A stretch of 64,000 nt of DNA from contig CALRUR010000014.1 of the NCBI GenBank assembly GCA_943371425.1, positions 1-64,000 of the forward strand. Direction: 5' to 3'. Of this stretch, positions 24,209-33,447 are shown piece after piece; the first letter of the stretch is position 1; the number at the start of each line of letters is the position of its first letter. Made by a program: the position numbers and the translations under genes. Source of the DNA: CAJBVG01 sp943371425 (lineage in GTDB: Bacteria; Bacteroidota; Bacteroidia; Sphingobacteriales; Sphingobacteriaceae). Below the pieces are notes generated by a model that made no database searches, was not told where the DNA came from, and saw only the letters and a program-made list of their open reading frames with translations.

Positions 24209-26812
24209 TTGAAACCATTAAAAAGCCTATTTCCACTTTTGTTAGTAATTATTTGTTTAAATGGGCTCCATTCGAGTGCTCAAGCTAAACAAAAAAGTAC
24301 TTTTCCAAAAGATACTACCTTAACGAATCAAAACGGCGATTCATTATTGAATGTGGTTCAAAAAGATGATTCCATCACTATTAGTCCTAAAAAACAAGCC
24401 ATTGAAATTCCTATAAAGTACAATGCCAAAGATTCTATTGTGTACGACATTGTGAAGTCTAAAGTGTATTTGTACAATAAAGCCGAAGTATATTATGGTG
24501 ATATTAGTTTAAAGGCCGATTATATAGTCATCGACCAAATAAAAAAAACGGTGTATGCCCAAGGAGTAAAAGACAGTACAGGGAAAGTAGTGGGTAAACC
24601 TGTTTTTGTAGATGCCGGACAAACCTATAACTCGGAAGAAATGATGTATAATTTCGAAACGAAAAAAGGGAAGATAAAAGAGGTTACTACACAAGAAGGC
24701 CAGGGCTATTTAATTGCAAACGACGTTAAGAAAAATGAATACAACGAAGTATTTATTAGAAACGGAAAATTTACCACTTGTAATTTACCCGAACCTCATT
24801 TTTACATTGCACTTACCAAGGCAAAAAATATAGAAGATAAAACAGTTTCGGGTCCGGCTTATTTAGTGGTAGAAGATGTGCCCTTACCTTTAGCATTGCC
24901 CTTTGGTTTTTTTCCTAGAAAAAGTGGAAGATCCTCTGGAATATTGATGCCAGAAATAGGAGAGGATAGAGAGCTTGGTTTCTTTTTGAGAAACGGTGGA
25001 TATTATTTAGGTATTAATGATTATGTGGATTTAGCCTTAAGAGCCGACATTTATTCGCGCGGTAGTTATGGCGGTAATATATTTTCGAGATATAATGTAA
25101 AGTATAAATACAACGGAAGTTTTTCTAGTAATTATACCGATAGAAGATTTGGCGAACCAAACACCCTATCATACATTCGAAACCAAGATTTTTCTATTAG
25201 ATGGAATCATAACCAAGACCCCAAAGCTATACCAGGCACACGTTTTAGCGCATTGGTAAACATCGCCACACGTAACAATTATAGAAATAACATTACCACC
25301 AACATACAGAGTATTACCCAAAATAACTTAAACTCATCTGTAAGTTTTTCTAAGAATTGGGAAGGAACTCCTTTCTCTTTAAACGGATCGATGACACATG
25401 CACAGAATTTAACCAACGGTTCGGTTTCATTAGGTTTGCCAAGTGTAAGTTTCAACATGTCGAGGATATTCCCGTTCGAATCTAAAAACAGAGTAGGCGA
25501 CCAAAAATGGTACCACAGAATTGGAGTTAGTTATACTGCCGATGCCTTAAACAGAATTGAAACATTCGACTCTCTATTATTTAGAAAAGAAACCTTAAAA
25601 GATTTTCAGAACGGAATTATACACCGTATTCCTATTTCAACATCCTTCAATTTATTTAAATATTTCACCTTTAGTCCTTTCGCAAACTATAACGAACGTT
25701 GGTATTTCAGTTCGGTACGCAAATCATGGGATGGAACACAAGTTATTACCGATACCGTACGAGGGTTTAATAGATCGATGGAATATAACGGAGGTATTAG
25801 TTTAACTACTCGTGTATACGGCATGTACCCAGTAAACAAAGCAGGTATTGTAGCCATTCGACATGTAGTAACTCCATCTATTAGTTATAGCTATCGCCCA
25901 GATTTTGCAAAGAGTTCTTATGGATATTATCAGTTAGTACAATCAGACAGTACAGGTGCAACGGCACAATATTCTATATTCGAAAACAGCAATGCCTTGT
26001 TTGGTTCGCCAGGTGGAGGTAAATCGAGTTTATTATCTTACACACTCGATAACAATATTGAAATGAAACTGAAAAAGGAAACGGATACAGGCTCAGTTAT
26101 AAGGAAAATAAGGATATTCGACAGTTTTAGGTTTACAGGAAATTATAACATGGCTGCCGATTCATTAAAATTTTCTGATATAAATGTGGTGGCTAGAACC
26201 GTGTTATTTGAAAAAATAAATATTGATGTGAATGCTGTGTATGATTTGTACACCTTAAGAACCGATACAAACGGACGAATTTTTAACGTAAACGAATTTG
26301 AGATTAAAAAAAATAAAAGATTGGGTAGGTTAATTGCCGCAAGTTTATCTGTGGGTACAAACCTAAATCCAGATGCATTTAAAAGTAAAGCAAGTTTAGA
26401 GCAAAAGCAAACTCCTAAAAATAAATACGATTATGCGGAGTTAGAAATGATTAATCGCGCTCCACAATACTACGTAGATTGGAGCATACCATGGAACATA
26501 GCCATTAGTTATATACTCTCTTATCAACGCCCATTGCTAACCTCTACCACACAACAATCGGTAAACTTTAACGGCGATATTAGCGTTACCCCTAAATGGA
26601 AAATTGGTTTTACAAGTGGTTACGATTTTACGAATAAAGAAATTACACCAACCTCGTTAAACATATACAGAGACTTGCATTGCTGGGATTTAAGTATCAA
26701 CTGGATTCCATTTGGAACCTTTCAACGTTATAGTGTAGATTTAAAGGTGAGAGCTTCTATATTACAAGATTTGAAGTTGAGTAGGAGAAGAGAGTTTTAT
26801 GAGAGAGAGTAG
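24209..26812 (+). CDS. lptD: LPS-assembly outer-membrane protein LptD
   Basis: An 867-residue outer-membrane protein that inserts lipopolysaccharide in the outer leaflet. Residues 1-27 are a signal peptide (LKSLFPLLLVIICLNGLHSS). An OstA/LptA-like beta-jellyroll follows (VYLYNKAEVYYGDISLKADY, EEMMYNFETKKGKIKEV, GKFTTCNLPEPHFYI), then a large barrel beginning LPLALPFGFFPRKSGRSSGI. The start is TTG 24209; no in-frame ATG gives a signal peptide. Bacteroidota LptD differs much from the proteobacterial protein, but the OstA domain and PFGFFP motif are diagnostic. Confidence 0.9.
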   Translation: MKPLKSLFPLLLVIICLNGLHSSAQAKQKSTFPKDTTLTNQNGDSLLNVVQKDDSITISPKKQAIEIPIKYNAKDSIVYDIVKSKVYLYNKAEVYYGDISLKADYIVIDQIKKTVYAQGVKDSTGKVVGKPVFVDAGQTYNSEEMMYNFETKKGKIKEVTTQEGQGYLIANDVKKNEYNEVFIRNGKFTTCNLPEPHFYIALTKAKNIEDKTVSGPAYLVVEDVPLPLALPFGFFPRKSGRSSGILMPEIGEDRELGFFLRNGGYYLGINDYVDLALRADIYSRGSYGGNIFSRYNVKYKYNGSFSSNYTDRRFGEPNTLSYIRNQDFSIRWNHNQDPKAIPGTRFSALVNIATRNNYRNNITTNIQSITQNNLNSSVSFSKNWEGTPFSLNGSMTHAQNLTNGSVSLGLPSVSFNMSRIFPFESKNRVGDQKWYHRIGVSYTADALNRIETFDSLLFRKETLKDFQNGIIHRIPISTSFNLFKYFTFSPFANYNERWYFSSVRKSWDGTQVITDTVRGFNRSMEYNGGISLTTRVYGMYPVNKAGIVAIRHVVTPSISYSYRPDFAKSSYGYYQLVQSDSTGATAQYSIFENSNALFGSPGGGKSSLLSYTLDNNIEMKLKKETDTGSVIRKIRIFDSFRFTGNYNMAADSLKFSDINVVARTVLFEKINIDVNAVYDLYTLRTDTNGRIFNVNEFEIKKNKRLGRLIAASLSVGTNLNPDAFKSKASLEQKQTPKNKYDYAELEMINRAPQYYVDWSIPWNIAISYILSYQRPLLTSTTQQSVNFNGDISVTPKWKIGFTSGYDFTNKEITPTSLNIYRDLHCWDLSINWIPFGTFQRYSVDLKVRASILQDLKLSRRREFYERE

Positions 26813-26896
26813 GTCGTGGGTTCGTGTGCTCATATGCTCGTGTGCTCGTAAGTTCGTTAGTTCGTAAATTCGCTAGATCGTAAGTTCGTTAATTCG
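26813..26896. repeat. Word-repeat array G (GCTCGTGT and GTAAGTTC)
   Basis: It begins directly after the lptD stop. The first block (26813-26848) carries GCTCATATGCTCGTGTGCTC, the same 20 bases found in array B 13 kb away; the second (26849-26896) has GTAAGTTCGTTAGTTC-type units. It ends 17 bases before the next ATG. Confidence 0.9.
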
Positions 26897-26912
26897 ATAA
26901 AAAAAAATATAT

Positions 26913-27647
26913 ATGAAAAAAGGAATTGTATTATTAATGGTTTGTTTGTTTGCAGCAAGTTCGTGCAAGCAATTGGATATGGATAAGATTAAGAAGAGTG
27001 GTACCGAGATATTAGGTGGAGCAACGGGTACAACGGGTAAGTTGAGTAATGAAGATATAATTGCGGGATTAAAAGAAGCCTTAAATGTGGGCAGTAAAAA
27101 TGCTTCGGGATTGGCATCTAAAGTAGACGCTTATTATAAAAATCCGGCCTTGTTTATTCCATTCCCGCCAGAAGCAAAAAAGGTTCAAGAAACCTTAATT
27201 AATTTGGGTCAAACAAAATTAGTAAACGACTTTACCCTTACCGTAAATCGTGCGGCAGAAGATGCTGCAAAAGAAGCAGCGCCTATATTTATAAATGCAG
27301 TAAAGGCAATGACGATAAAGGATGGATTAAATATTTTGAACGGCTCTAACGATGCCGCTACCAAATATTTAAAGGCGAACACACAAGCAGAATTATTAAA
27401 AAAATTCAGACCAGTAATCGAAAAATCATTGAGTAAGGTTAACGCAACAAAATATTGGGAAACTATAATTACAACATATAACAAAGTACCTACAGTTACC
27501 AAAATGAATCCAGATTTAGCGGGTTACACTACTCAAAAAGCTATAGACGGATTATTTCTATTAGTAGCTAAAGAAGAATTAAAAATAAGACAAGACCCAG
27601 CAGCGAGAGTAACGGCGATTTTGCAGAAAGTTTTCGGGAAAAAATAA
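26913..27647 (+). CDS. DUF4197 lipoprotein
   Basis: A 244-residue lipoprotein: lipobox AASSC (Cys18) after a short hydrophobic core. The rest is all alpha-helical and matches the DUF4197 pattern (EDIIAGLKEALNVGSKNASG, YYKNPALFIPFPPEAKKVQE, DGLNILNGSNDAATKYLKAN). The family is found in many bacteria, has no proven function, and lies in the periplasm here. It is flanked by two word-repeat arrays and is likely monocistronic. Confidence 0.88.
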   Translation: MKKGIVLLMVCLFAASSCKQLDMDKIKKSGTEILGGATGTTGKLSNEDIIAGLKEALNVGSKNASGLASKVDAYYKNPALFIPFPPEAKKVQETLINLGQTKLVNDFTLTVNRAAEDAAKEAAPIFINAVKAMTIKDGLNILNGSNDAATKYLKANTQAELLKKFRPVIEKSLSKVNATKYWETIITTYNKVPTVTKMNPDLAGYTTQKAIDGLFLLVAKEELKIRQDPAARVTAILQKVFGKK

Positions 27648-27724
27648 TTACGAATTACGAATTACGAATTACGGCTACTGTTTGCTATTGTCTAACGACT
27701 AATGACTAACGACTAATGACTAGG
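27648..27724. repeat. Word-repeat array F (GAATTAC and CGACTAATGACTAA)
   Basis: Three and a half ACGAATT units (27648-27674) directly follow the stop of the DUF4197 gene. After the spacer CTACTGTTTGCTATTG, CTAACGACTAATGA units run 27691-27724 to just before the cinA ATG. The two blocks use words found separately in arrays C/I and D/L/M. Confidence 0.9.
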
Positions 27725-27726
27725 CA

Positions 27727-28965
27727 ATGAATACAGAAATAATAACCATAGGCGACGAAATTTTAATCGGACAAATAGTAGATACCAATTCTGCGTGGAT
27801 GGCTCAGCAATTGAATGAGATTGGGATTCGGGTGAAACAAATAAGTTCTGTTTCTGATGATAAACAACATATACTTGATGCTTTAAAAGAAGCAGAAAAC
27901 AGAGCAGATATTATTTTAATTACAGGTGGATTGGGGCCAACGAAAGACGATATTACCAAACATACCTTGGCAGAATATTTCGGCTCTACTTATGTATTAA
28001 ACGAAGAGGCCTTGGCTAATGTTGAGCGCATATTTGCACGATTTAACAGACCAGTTACAGAAATAAACAGAAAACAAGCTGAAGTGCCACATAATTGTAC
28101 GGTTATACAAAATCCGCAAGGCACCGCACCGGCCATGATGTTTGAACGAAATGGTAAATTATTTTTTTCGATGCCAGGTGTTCCATTCGAAATGAAAACT
28201 ATAATGGAGAATTCGGTTTTACCATTATTAAAACAAAATTTTATAGGCAGCACCTTAATTCACGAAAACATTTTAACAGTTGGTATGGGCGAATCTTTTT
28301 TGGCTTCGGAAATTGAAGACATAGAGAACGACTTGCCTAAGCATATTAAATTGGCTTACTTACCGAAACTTGGTCAGGTGCGCTTAAGACTTACCGCAGA
28401 ATACAAAGGTGCGTATGATACAAATGAGGTCATCAACATAAAAAATAAAATTGTAGAGAGAGTAAAAAAGCACGTAGTTGCCGAGAGCGACATTAGTTTT
28501 GAAGAAGCGATTTTAAATTTATTAATAAGCAGAGGAAAAACGCTTTCAACAGCAGAGAGTTGTACGGGAGGTTACATAGGTCATTTATTAACGAGTATCG
28601 CAGGTTCCTCTAAAGCTTATGAAGGTGGCGCAGTATCATACTCATACGATTTAAAGAAAAACATTTTAGGCGTTTTACAAAGCACCTTAGATAGTTTTGG
28701 CGCTGTAAGTAAAGAAACGGTAGAGGAGATGGCTACAGGGGCTATAAAAGAGTTTAATACCGATTTTTCCATTGCTTGTTCAGGAATTGCTGGGCCAGGC
28801 GGAGGTACTGAAGATAAACCTGTTGGCACCGTTTGGATTGCCGTGGCTAATAAAGAGAAGGTATTTAGTAGGAAATTCCATTTTGGTAATTTACGAATGC
28901 AAAATATTGAACGCACAGCAGTTCAGGCACTTTACATGTTGTTTAGAATGATAAAGGAAGAATAA
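27727..28965 (+). CDS. cinA: CinA: competence/damage-inducible protein A
   Basis: A 412-residue two-domain protein. The N-terminal molybdopterin-binding-like/COG1058 domain (IITIGDEILIGQIVDTNSAW, TGGLGPTKDDITKHTLA) has ADP-ribose pyrophosphatase activity in characterised homologues. The C-terminal PncC domain (STAESCTGGYIGHLLTSIAG SS, ACSGIAGPGGGTEDKPVGTV) is an NMN deamidase in others. The full-length fusion is typical of Bacteroidota. Downstream E2 has its own promoter. Confidence 0.94.
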   Translation: MNTEIITIGDEILIGQIVDTNSAWMAQQLNEIGIRVKQISSVSDDKQHILDALKEAENRADIILITGGLGPTKDDITKHTLAEYFGSTYVLNEEALANVERIFARFNRPVTEINRKQAEVPHNCTVIQNPQGTAPAMMFERNGKLFFSMPGVPFEMKTIMENSVLPLLKQNFIGSTLIHENILTVGMGESFLASEIEDIENDLPKHIKLAYLPKLGQVRLRLTAEYKGAYDTNEVINIKNKIVERVKKHVVAESDISFEEAILNLLISRGKTLSTAESCTGGYIGHLLTSIAGSSKAYEGGAVSYSYDLKKNILGVLQSTLDSFGAVSKETVEEMATGAIKEFNTDFSIACSGIAGPGGGTEDKPVGTVWIAVANKEKVFSRKFHFGNLRMQNIERTAVQALYMLFRMIKEE

Positions 28966-28967
28966 AA

Positions 28968-28997
28968 TTGAGGAATTGACAAATTAGCTTATTTTTG
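28968..28997 (+). promoter_or_regulatory. Bacteroidota-type promoter for the E2 gene
   Basis: TTG (28968-28970), a 19-base spacer and TATTTTTG (28990-28997) match the TTG-N19-TAnnTTTG consensus. The E2 ATG lies 22 bases after it. This is the best promoter match I found. Confidence 0.65.
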
Positions 28998-29019
28998 CGC
29001 TTTATATAGACATTAAATT

Positions 29020-30360
29020 ATGGCTCAATACGAATTAGTACTCCCAAAAATGGGGGAGAGCGTTGCAGAAGCAACCATCATTAAATGGGTAAAAAATCCG
29101 GGTGACTCCATTGATTCTGATGAATCGATTTTAGAAATTGCAACTGATAAAGTAGATTCTGAAGTTCCTTCGCCAGTAGCTGGCACACTTGTAAAAACTT
29201 TATTTAATGAGGGTGATGTAGTAAAGGTGGGTGCTGTAATTGCCATAATTGAAACCGAAGCAGGATCTGCAAGTGTAAGTGCGCCTAGTAGCGCAGCCGC
29301 TCCAGCAGCTGCAACTCCAGGAATTAAAGAAGTAGAAGAAAGACCAGCAGCAGTTGCTGCTACAACAGTGCAATCGTCTGGAAATAGATTTTACTCACCA
29401 TTGGTAAAAAGCATTGCGAGCAACGAAGGTATTTCACAAACAGAACTCGATGGTATTACTGGAACAGGTTCTGAAGGTAGAGTAACCAAACAAGATATTT
29501 TAGATTACGTAGCGAATAGAAAATCGGGTAAAGCACTTGCAAGTTCAAGTACTCCGAGTGTTGCAGAAACAGCTGCTCCAAAAGCAGCAGTAGCAAGTAC
29601 ACCTGCAGCATCAGAAATAAAAATTACTCCACCAGTTGTTTCCGCTAATAATGGCGACGAAATAATTGAAATGGACAGAATGCGAAAACTTATTGCCGAC
29701 CATATGGTAATGAGTAAACATGTTTCGCCACACGTTACTTCTTTTGTGGAAGCCGATGTTACAAATCTTGTACGTTGGAGAGATAAAGTGAAGAAAGAAT
29801 TTGAAAAACGCGAAGGCGAAAAAATTACCTTCACCCCAATATTTATTGAGGCTTTGGTAAAAGCAATAAAAGATTTCCCGATGATTAATATTTCATTAAG
29901 TGGAACTCAAATTATAAAGCGTAAAAACATAAACATCGGGATGGCTGCTGCTTTACCTAGTGGAAATTTAATTGTACCAGTAATTAAAAATGCTGATCAA
30001 ATGAATTTAGTTGGCTTAACCAGAACGGTAAACGATTTAGCAAACAGAGCTCGTGCAAATAAACTTACTCCTGATGAAATTTCGGGTGGAACGTATACAC
30101 TTACAAATGTGGGTTCTTTCGGAAACGTAATGGGTACGCCTATTATCAACCAACCTCAAGTGGCAATTATGGCAGTAGGAGCCATTCGTAAAATGCCATC
30201 GGTTATTGAAACTCCAGAAGGCGATATGATTGCTATAAGACACAAAATGTACCTATCGCACTCGTATGACCACCGTGTAGTGGACGGTTCTTTAGGAGGC
30301 CAATTTGTACGTCGTGTTGCCGATTATTTGGAGGCATTCGACGTAAACAGAGAATTTTAA
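29020..30360 (+). CDS. 2-oxo acid dehydrogenase E2 (dihydrolipoamide acyltransferase)
   Basis: A 446-residue acyltransferase. The lipoyl domain is residues 1-76 with lipoylated Lys44 in EIATDKVDSEV. An Ala/Pro/Ser linker leads to the E1/E3-binding domain at about 123-164 (FYSPLVKSIASNEGISQTEL), and the catalytic domain starts near 215 (EMDRMRKLIADHMVMSKHVS) and ends with His418 in DHRVVDG. The subtype (branched-chain, 2-oxoglutarate or pyruvate) is unclear, as E1 and E3 are not adjacent; the lipoyl and catalytic sequences lean to branched-chain or 2-oxoglutarate. Confidence 0.93.
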   Translation: MAQYELVLPKMGESVAEATIIKWVKNPGDSIDSDESILEIATDKVDSEVPSPVAGTLVKTLFNEGDVVKVGAVIAIIETEAGSASVSAPSSAAAPAAATPGIKEVEERPAAVAATTVQSSGNRFYSPLVKSIASNEGISQTELDGITGTGSEGRVTKQDILDYVANRKSGKALASSSTPSVAETAAPKAAVASTPAASEIKITPPVVSANNGDEIIEMDRMRKLIADHMVMSKHVSPHVTSFVEADVTNLVRWRDKVKKEFEKREGEKITFTPIFIEALVKAIKDFPMINISLSGTQIIKRKNINIGMAAALPSGNLIVPVIKNADQMNLVGLTRTVNDLANRARANKLTPDEISGGTYTLTNVGSFGNVMGTPIINQPQVAIMAVGAIRKMPSVIETPEGDMIAIRHKMYLSHSYDHRVVDGSLGGQFVRRVADYLEAFDVNREF

Positions 30361-30385
30361 TATTAAATGCAATATTTTGCCGAAA

Positions 30386-30412
30386 GCGTGGACCAAAATC
30401 CACGCTTTTTTT
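30386..30412 (+). terminator. Intrinsic terminator after the E2 gene
   Basis: GCGTGGA-CCAAAA-TCCACGC (30386-30405) followed by seven T. Confidence 0.92.
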
Positions 30413-30488
30413 GTTTATAGTGGGTTTTGGTGTTTTGTACAATCGGTACAGCATTTGTGCACGAATAGGTATAATTAACACTATCCTT

Positions 30489-31151
30489 ATGAAAAAAATA
30501 CTTCTTTCTATGTTTTTATTGTGCGCGTTTACGGCAATAAAAGCTCAACCCAAAGGATTTTATTATTATTCTAGATTGGGTTTAGGCGTTTCGGAGTTCA
30601 ATCAATTATCAAACAATAACCAAACTGGTAAACTAGCTTTAAACATTGGTGTTGCAGGAAACTATCAGTTTAACAATTATGTTGGATTGGTGGTAGAAGC
30701 AAATTTATCATCAAAAGGTTCAAAAATTACGGGAACAGAAGCAGCTGTTTTCCCTAATTCGGCGCAAGATTATGAAGATATCTATCGATTGTTTTATGCG
30801 GAAATTCCATTGATTGTAAAACTAAGTGCTCCAATTTCAGAGAGTTTTTATGTGAAAGGATTTGCCGGATTAAGTAATAATTTCAAGCTAATTGGAACAT
30901 ATAGTAGAAATTACGACGATCCAAATGAGCAAGATCAACTCGACCAAGAAGTAAATGGAATTAACCTTACAGAGTATTCTTACTTATGGGGTTTTGGATT
31001 TGAAGTTAAAGACAATACCGATCATTTATACGCTATTGATTTTAGAACCAATACTGCATTTAGCTCATTCGGAAACATTCGAAACAGTCAGAATAATGTA
31101 ATTTCTGGTTACAATAGTTATTATACTATTGGATTTGGATATAGTTTTTAA
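30489..31151 (+). CDS. Outer-membrane beta-barrel protein, PorT-like
   Basis: A 220-residue exported barrel. I chose ATG 30489, which gives a clean signal peptide (KKILLSMFLLCAFTAIKAQ) rather than the open frame extending up to 30411 through the terminator. Mature features: GFYYYSRLGLGVSEFNQL, VAGNYQFNNYVGLVVEANLS SKGS, YAEIPLIVKLSAPISESFYV, ending YYTIGFGYSF. The pattern of an outer-membrane protein with IPL-x-LK strand and terminal Phe is that of the Bacteroidota PorT-like/OMP_b-brl_2 group. Function unknown. Confidence 0.8.
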   Translation: MKKILLSMFLLCAFTAIKAQPKGFYYYSRLGLGVSEFNQLSNNNQTGKLALNIGVAGNYQFNNYVGLVVEANLSSKGSKITGTEAAVFPNSAQDYEDIYRLFYAEIPLIVKLSAPISESFYVKGFAGLSNNFKLIGTYSRNYDDPNEQDQLDQEVNGINLTEYSYLWGFGFEVKDNTDHLYAIDFRTNTAFSSFGNIRNSQNNVISGYNSYYTIGFGYSF

Positions 31152-31178
31152 TAAATTGCGTTGAACAATTTTTTTTAT

Positions 31179-31211
31179 CTGAATTCATTAGGTGAACAAT
31201 TCAGTTTTTTT
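31179..31211 (+). terminator. Intrinsic terminator after the barrel gene
   Basis: CTGAATT (31179-31185) pairs with AATTCAG (31198-31204) and is followed by seven T. Confidence 0.78.
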
Positions 31212-31212
31212 A

Positions 31213-31245
31213 AAAGGGAAATACCTTCGACAAGTATTTCCCTTT
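31213..31245. terminator. Hairpin between convergent genes
   Basis: AAAGGGAAATAC (31213-31224) and GTATTTCCCTTT (31234-31245) pair perfectly around a 9-base loop, seven bases before the aspartokinase stop. It probably ends aspartokinase transcription on the minus strand. Confidence 0.7.
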
Positions 31246-31251
31246 ATTATT

Positions 31252-32508
31252 TTAGCGCAACACCAATTGAATAGTGCTTCGGCTTCTCTGCTCTAGTAAT
31301 AATTTTTTACCACTAAGTATTTTTTCAATTACGGCATCATTGTAATGCCTAATGGTAACTAGTTCTAATGAATCGTTATAAAATACTTTGTAACGTACAG
31401 ATATTTCTTTTATCAAATCCTCCACCTTATCATCATCATCAATACAACAAGAAAAAGTCATGGCAGAATTTTGCATAGTATTTATTTTAATGCCGTGTTT
31501 GCTAATAATACCAAAGAGTTCGCTTAAATTATCTTCGGCTATAAATGAAAAATCGAGGGTAGAAATACTTAATAATTTCTGGTTCTTTTTTACAATAATA
31601 ATCGGATCATTAAACACCACCGACTCTAATTTACCAACACATGTTCCTTCTTTATCTGGGTCTAAAAACGCTTTTACATACAAAGGAATTTTTTTGTTTT
31701 GAAGCGGTTTAATGGTTTTCGGATGTATAACACTTGCGCCATAATAAGTCATTTCTATAGCTTCTGCATAGGGTATATCATCTAATTTAATAGCATTGTC
31801 GAATAATTTCGGATCGGCGGTTAATACTCCGGGCACATCTTTCCAAATGGTTACACTTTCTGCATCTAAACAATTCGCGAAAATTGCTGCACTGTAATCG
31901 GAACCCTCACGACCAAGAGTGGTGGTGAAATTTTCGGAAGTACAACCAATAAATCCTTGTGTAATGATGATTTTCTTCTTTAAAAATAATGGAATATCGT
32001 TTTGAATAAAAGTTCTGGTTTTTTCCCAATCAACTTTACCCTCACGGTAGGTATTGTCTGTTTGAATGTAGGCTCTTGCATCTAACCACATGCTATTTAC
32101 CCCTTCATGTTGTAAATAGGCTTGAACTATTTTTGTCGATAAAATTTCGCCTAAGGATACTATCTGATCGTATAAATAGGCTTTGCCATCAAGCGGTTCT
32201 TCTTCAATAATCCAGTCGAGTTCAACAAATACATTCGAAATTTCATCTTCAATTTTCGAAACATCTGCACCAAATAAATCGCGCACCATGTTAATATGAA
32301 AATCAAATACCTGCTTTACTTTTTCGTGTATCGAATTGTCTTTTTGTAAATATGCTTTCCACACTTGTTCTAATGCATTGGTGGTTTTAGCCATCGCAGA
32401 AACAACTACTAAAATTTCTTCAGCCGAATAGCGCTTTAATATATTACATACATTTTTTACTGCCTCTGCATCTTTTACAGATGCCCCACCGAATTTGAAA
32501 ACCCGCAT
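31252..32508 (-). CDS. lysC: Aspartate kinase
   Basis: A 418-residue monofunctional aspartokinase, first step of Lys/Thr/Met synthesis. Kinase motifs: VFKFGGASVKDAEAVKN (ATP and aspartate), TTLGREGSDYSAAIFANCLD, and VTIWKDVPGVLTADPKLFDN. The C-terminal ACT domains (about 310-418) contain SISTLDFSFIAEDNLSELFG and INTMQNSAMTFSCCIDDDDK and confer amino-acid feedback. Homoserine dehydrogenase is not fused. The upstream gap is array H, with TGAATTA units reaching three bases from the ATG. Confidence 0.93.
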   Translation of the reverse strand: MRVFKFGGASVKDAEAVKNVCNILKRYSAEEILVVVSAMAKTTNALEQVWKAYLQKDNSIHEKVKQVFDFHINMVRDLFGADVSKIEDEISNVFVELDWIIEEEPLDGKAYLYDQIVSLGEILSTKIVQAYLQHEGVNSMWLDARAYIQTDNTYREGKVDWEKTRTFIQNDIPLFLKKKIIITQGFIGCTSENFTTTLGREGSDYSAAIFANCLDAESVTIWKDVPGVLTADPKLFDNAIKLDDIPYAEAIEMTYYGASVIHPKTIKPLQNKKIPLYVKAFLDPDKEGTCVGKLESVVFNDPIIIVKKNQKLLSISTLDFSFIAEDNLSELFGIISKHGIKINTMQNSAMTFSCCIDDDDKVEDLIKEISVRYKVFYNDSLELVTIRHYNDAVIEKILSGKKLLLEQRSRSTIQLVLR

Positions 32509-32661
32509 ATTGAATTATGAATTATGAATTATGAATTGTGGTTATTAGTTATTGGGTTATTAGTTATTGAGTTATTTTAGTGCTATAATGTTGCATTTTC
32601 ATACTAGGTTGCTTTCGTAAAGTCGTATAATCGTATGGTCGTAAAGTCGTATAATCATAAG
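32509..32661. repeat. Word-repeat array H (TGAATTA, GTTATTA, GTCGTATAATC)
   Basis: Three word blocks: TGAATTA units (32511-32537), GGTTATTAGTTATTG units (32540-32577) and CGTAAAGTCGTATAATC units (32615-32661). The stop of the next gene on the minus strand (TGA, 32655-32657) lies in the last block. GTTGCTTTCG (32608-32617) is the complement of CGAAAGCAAC in array D. Confidence 0.9.
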
Positions 32662-33407
32662 CTTTCTACTGGCACAAACACCTCCGTGGTACCCGCCACG
32701 TAAGGCTTTATCTCGTACAAACCGTATTGAAACAATATTCCTCCTTTTCGAATGGAGAAATTTGCGGGTAACACAAATTTTCCGTTTTCGAAAAAATATC
32801 CACTGTAATCTTGCCCTGCTGTTAAGCCCTCTTGTGTTCTGAAAATTTGCTCGGCTTGTTTAGTAATTTCAGCAATTTTAGCATCATCAAATAAATCATG
32901 GAGGCTAATTACTTTGTTTTTCTCTCTATCAAAATTAAGATAGTTTGTGCCATACATACCGTGTGCGCCCCCTGTATATTCAGTAAATTCTATACTTAAT
33001 GATACATATGGATATTGTTGATAAGGAACCCTCACATTTATTTGTCGGCTCCAATATGCCGAATTACTTTTAATTTCTTTCGGCATCGAATCGTATTTCA
33101 TTACAAATGCAGCAGCAGCATCGGTAATACCCACCACCATATCGTTGCCTTTAAATTCTTTGGTTAGTTCGTAAGTTATTAGTTTATTGATGCGAGCTGT
33201 ATCTCCACCTTGAGTAAAATTTGGATAGGTAATAACAGCATACGTGCCAACAGTATCACTCTCCAAACGTTTAAACGCCGAACTGCTCTCAGCCTTATAA
33301 ATGGTATAGTTCAGCGTATCCGTACGCTGTTCTTTTTTCTCCGCACTATTATTACACGCAGTAAAAATAAAAGCACATAAACTAAAAAATACTACAACTC
33401 TTCCCAT
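32655..33407 (-). CDS. DUF3298/RsiV-like lipoprotein
   Basis: A 250-residue lipoprotein with lipobox FTAC (Cys17). The N-terminal half matches the DUF4163-like region, and the C-terminal half the DUF3298 domain: SIEFTEYTGGAHGMYGTNYL and NFDREKNKVISLHDLFDD. This domain pair occurs in the anti-sigma factor RsiV of Bacillus and in many periplasmic lipoproteins; a sensor or lysozyme-binding role is possible but unproven. ATG 33407 is made by the last word of array I (GAATTATG). Confidence 0.85.
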   Translation of the reverse strand: MGRVVVFFSLCAFIFTACNNSAEKKEQRTDTLNYTIYKAESSSAFKRLESDTVGTYAVITYPNFTQGGDTARINKLITYELTKEFKGNDMVVGITDAAAAFVMKYDSMPKEIKSNSAYWSRQINVRVPYQQYPYVSLSIEFTEYTGGAHGMYGTNYLNFDREKNKVISLHDLFDDAKIAEITKQAEQIFRTQEGLTAGQDYSGYFFENGKFVLPANFSIRKGGILFQYGLYEIKPYVAGTTEVFVPVESL

Positions 33408-33447
33408 AATTCATAATTCGTAATTCATAATTCGTAATTAGTAATTG
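33405..33447. repeat. Word-repeat array I, stop of one gene and start of the next
   Basis: CATAATTCATAATTCGTAAT-type units link two minus-strand genes. On the minus strand the array encodes T-N-Y-E-L-stop of the acetyltransferase (stop 33425-33427) and ends in the ATG (33405-33407) of the DUF3298 gene. The 17-base intergenic gap is entirely array. Confidence 0.93.

Noticed and set aside
30411..30488. N-terminal extension of the barrel gene
   Set aside because: The extension reads through the end of a terminator; ATG 30489 gives a normal signal peptide.
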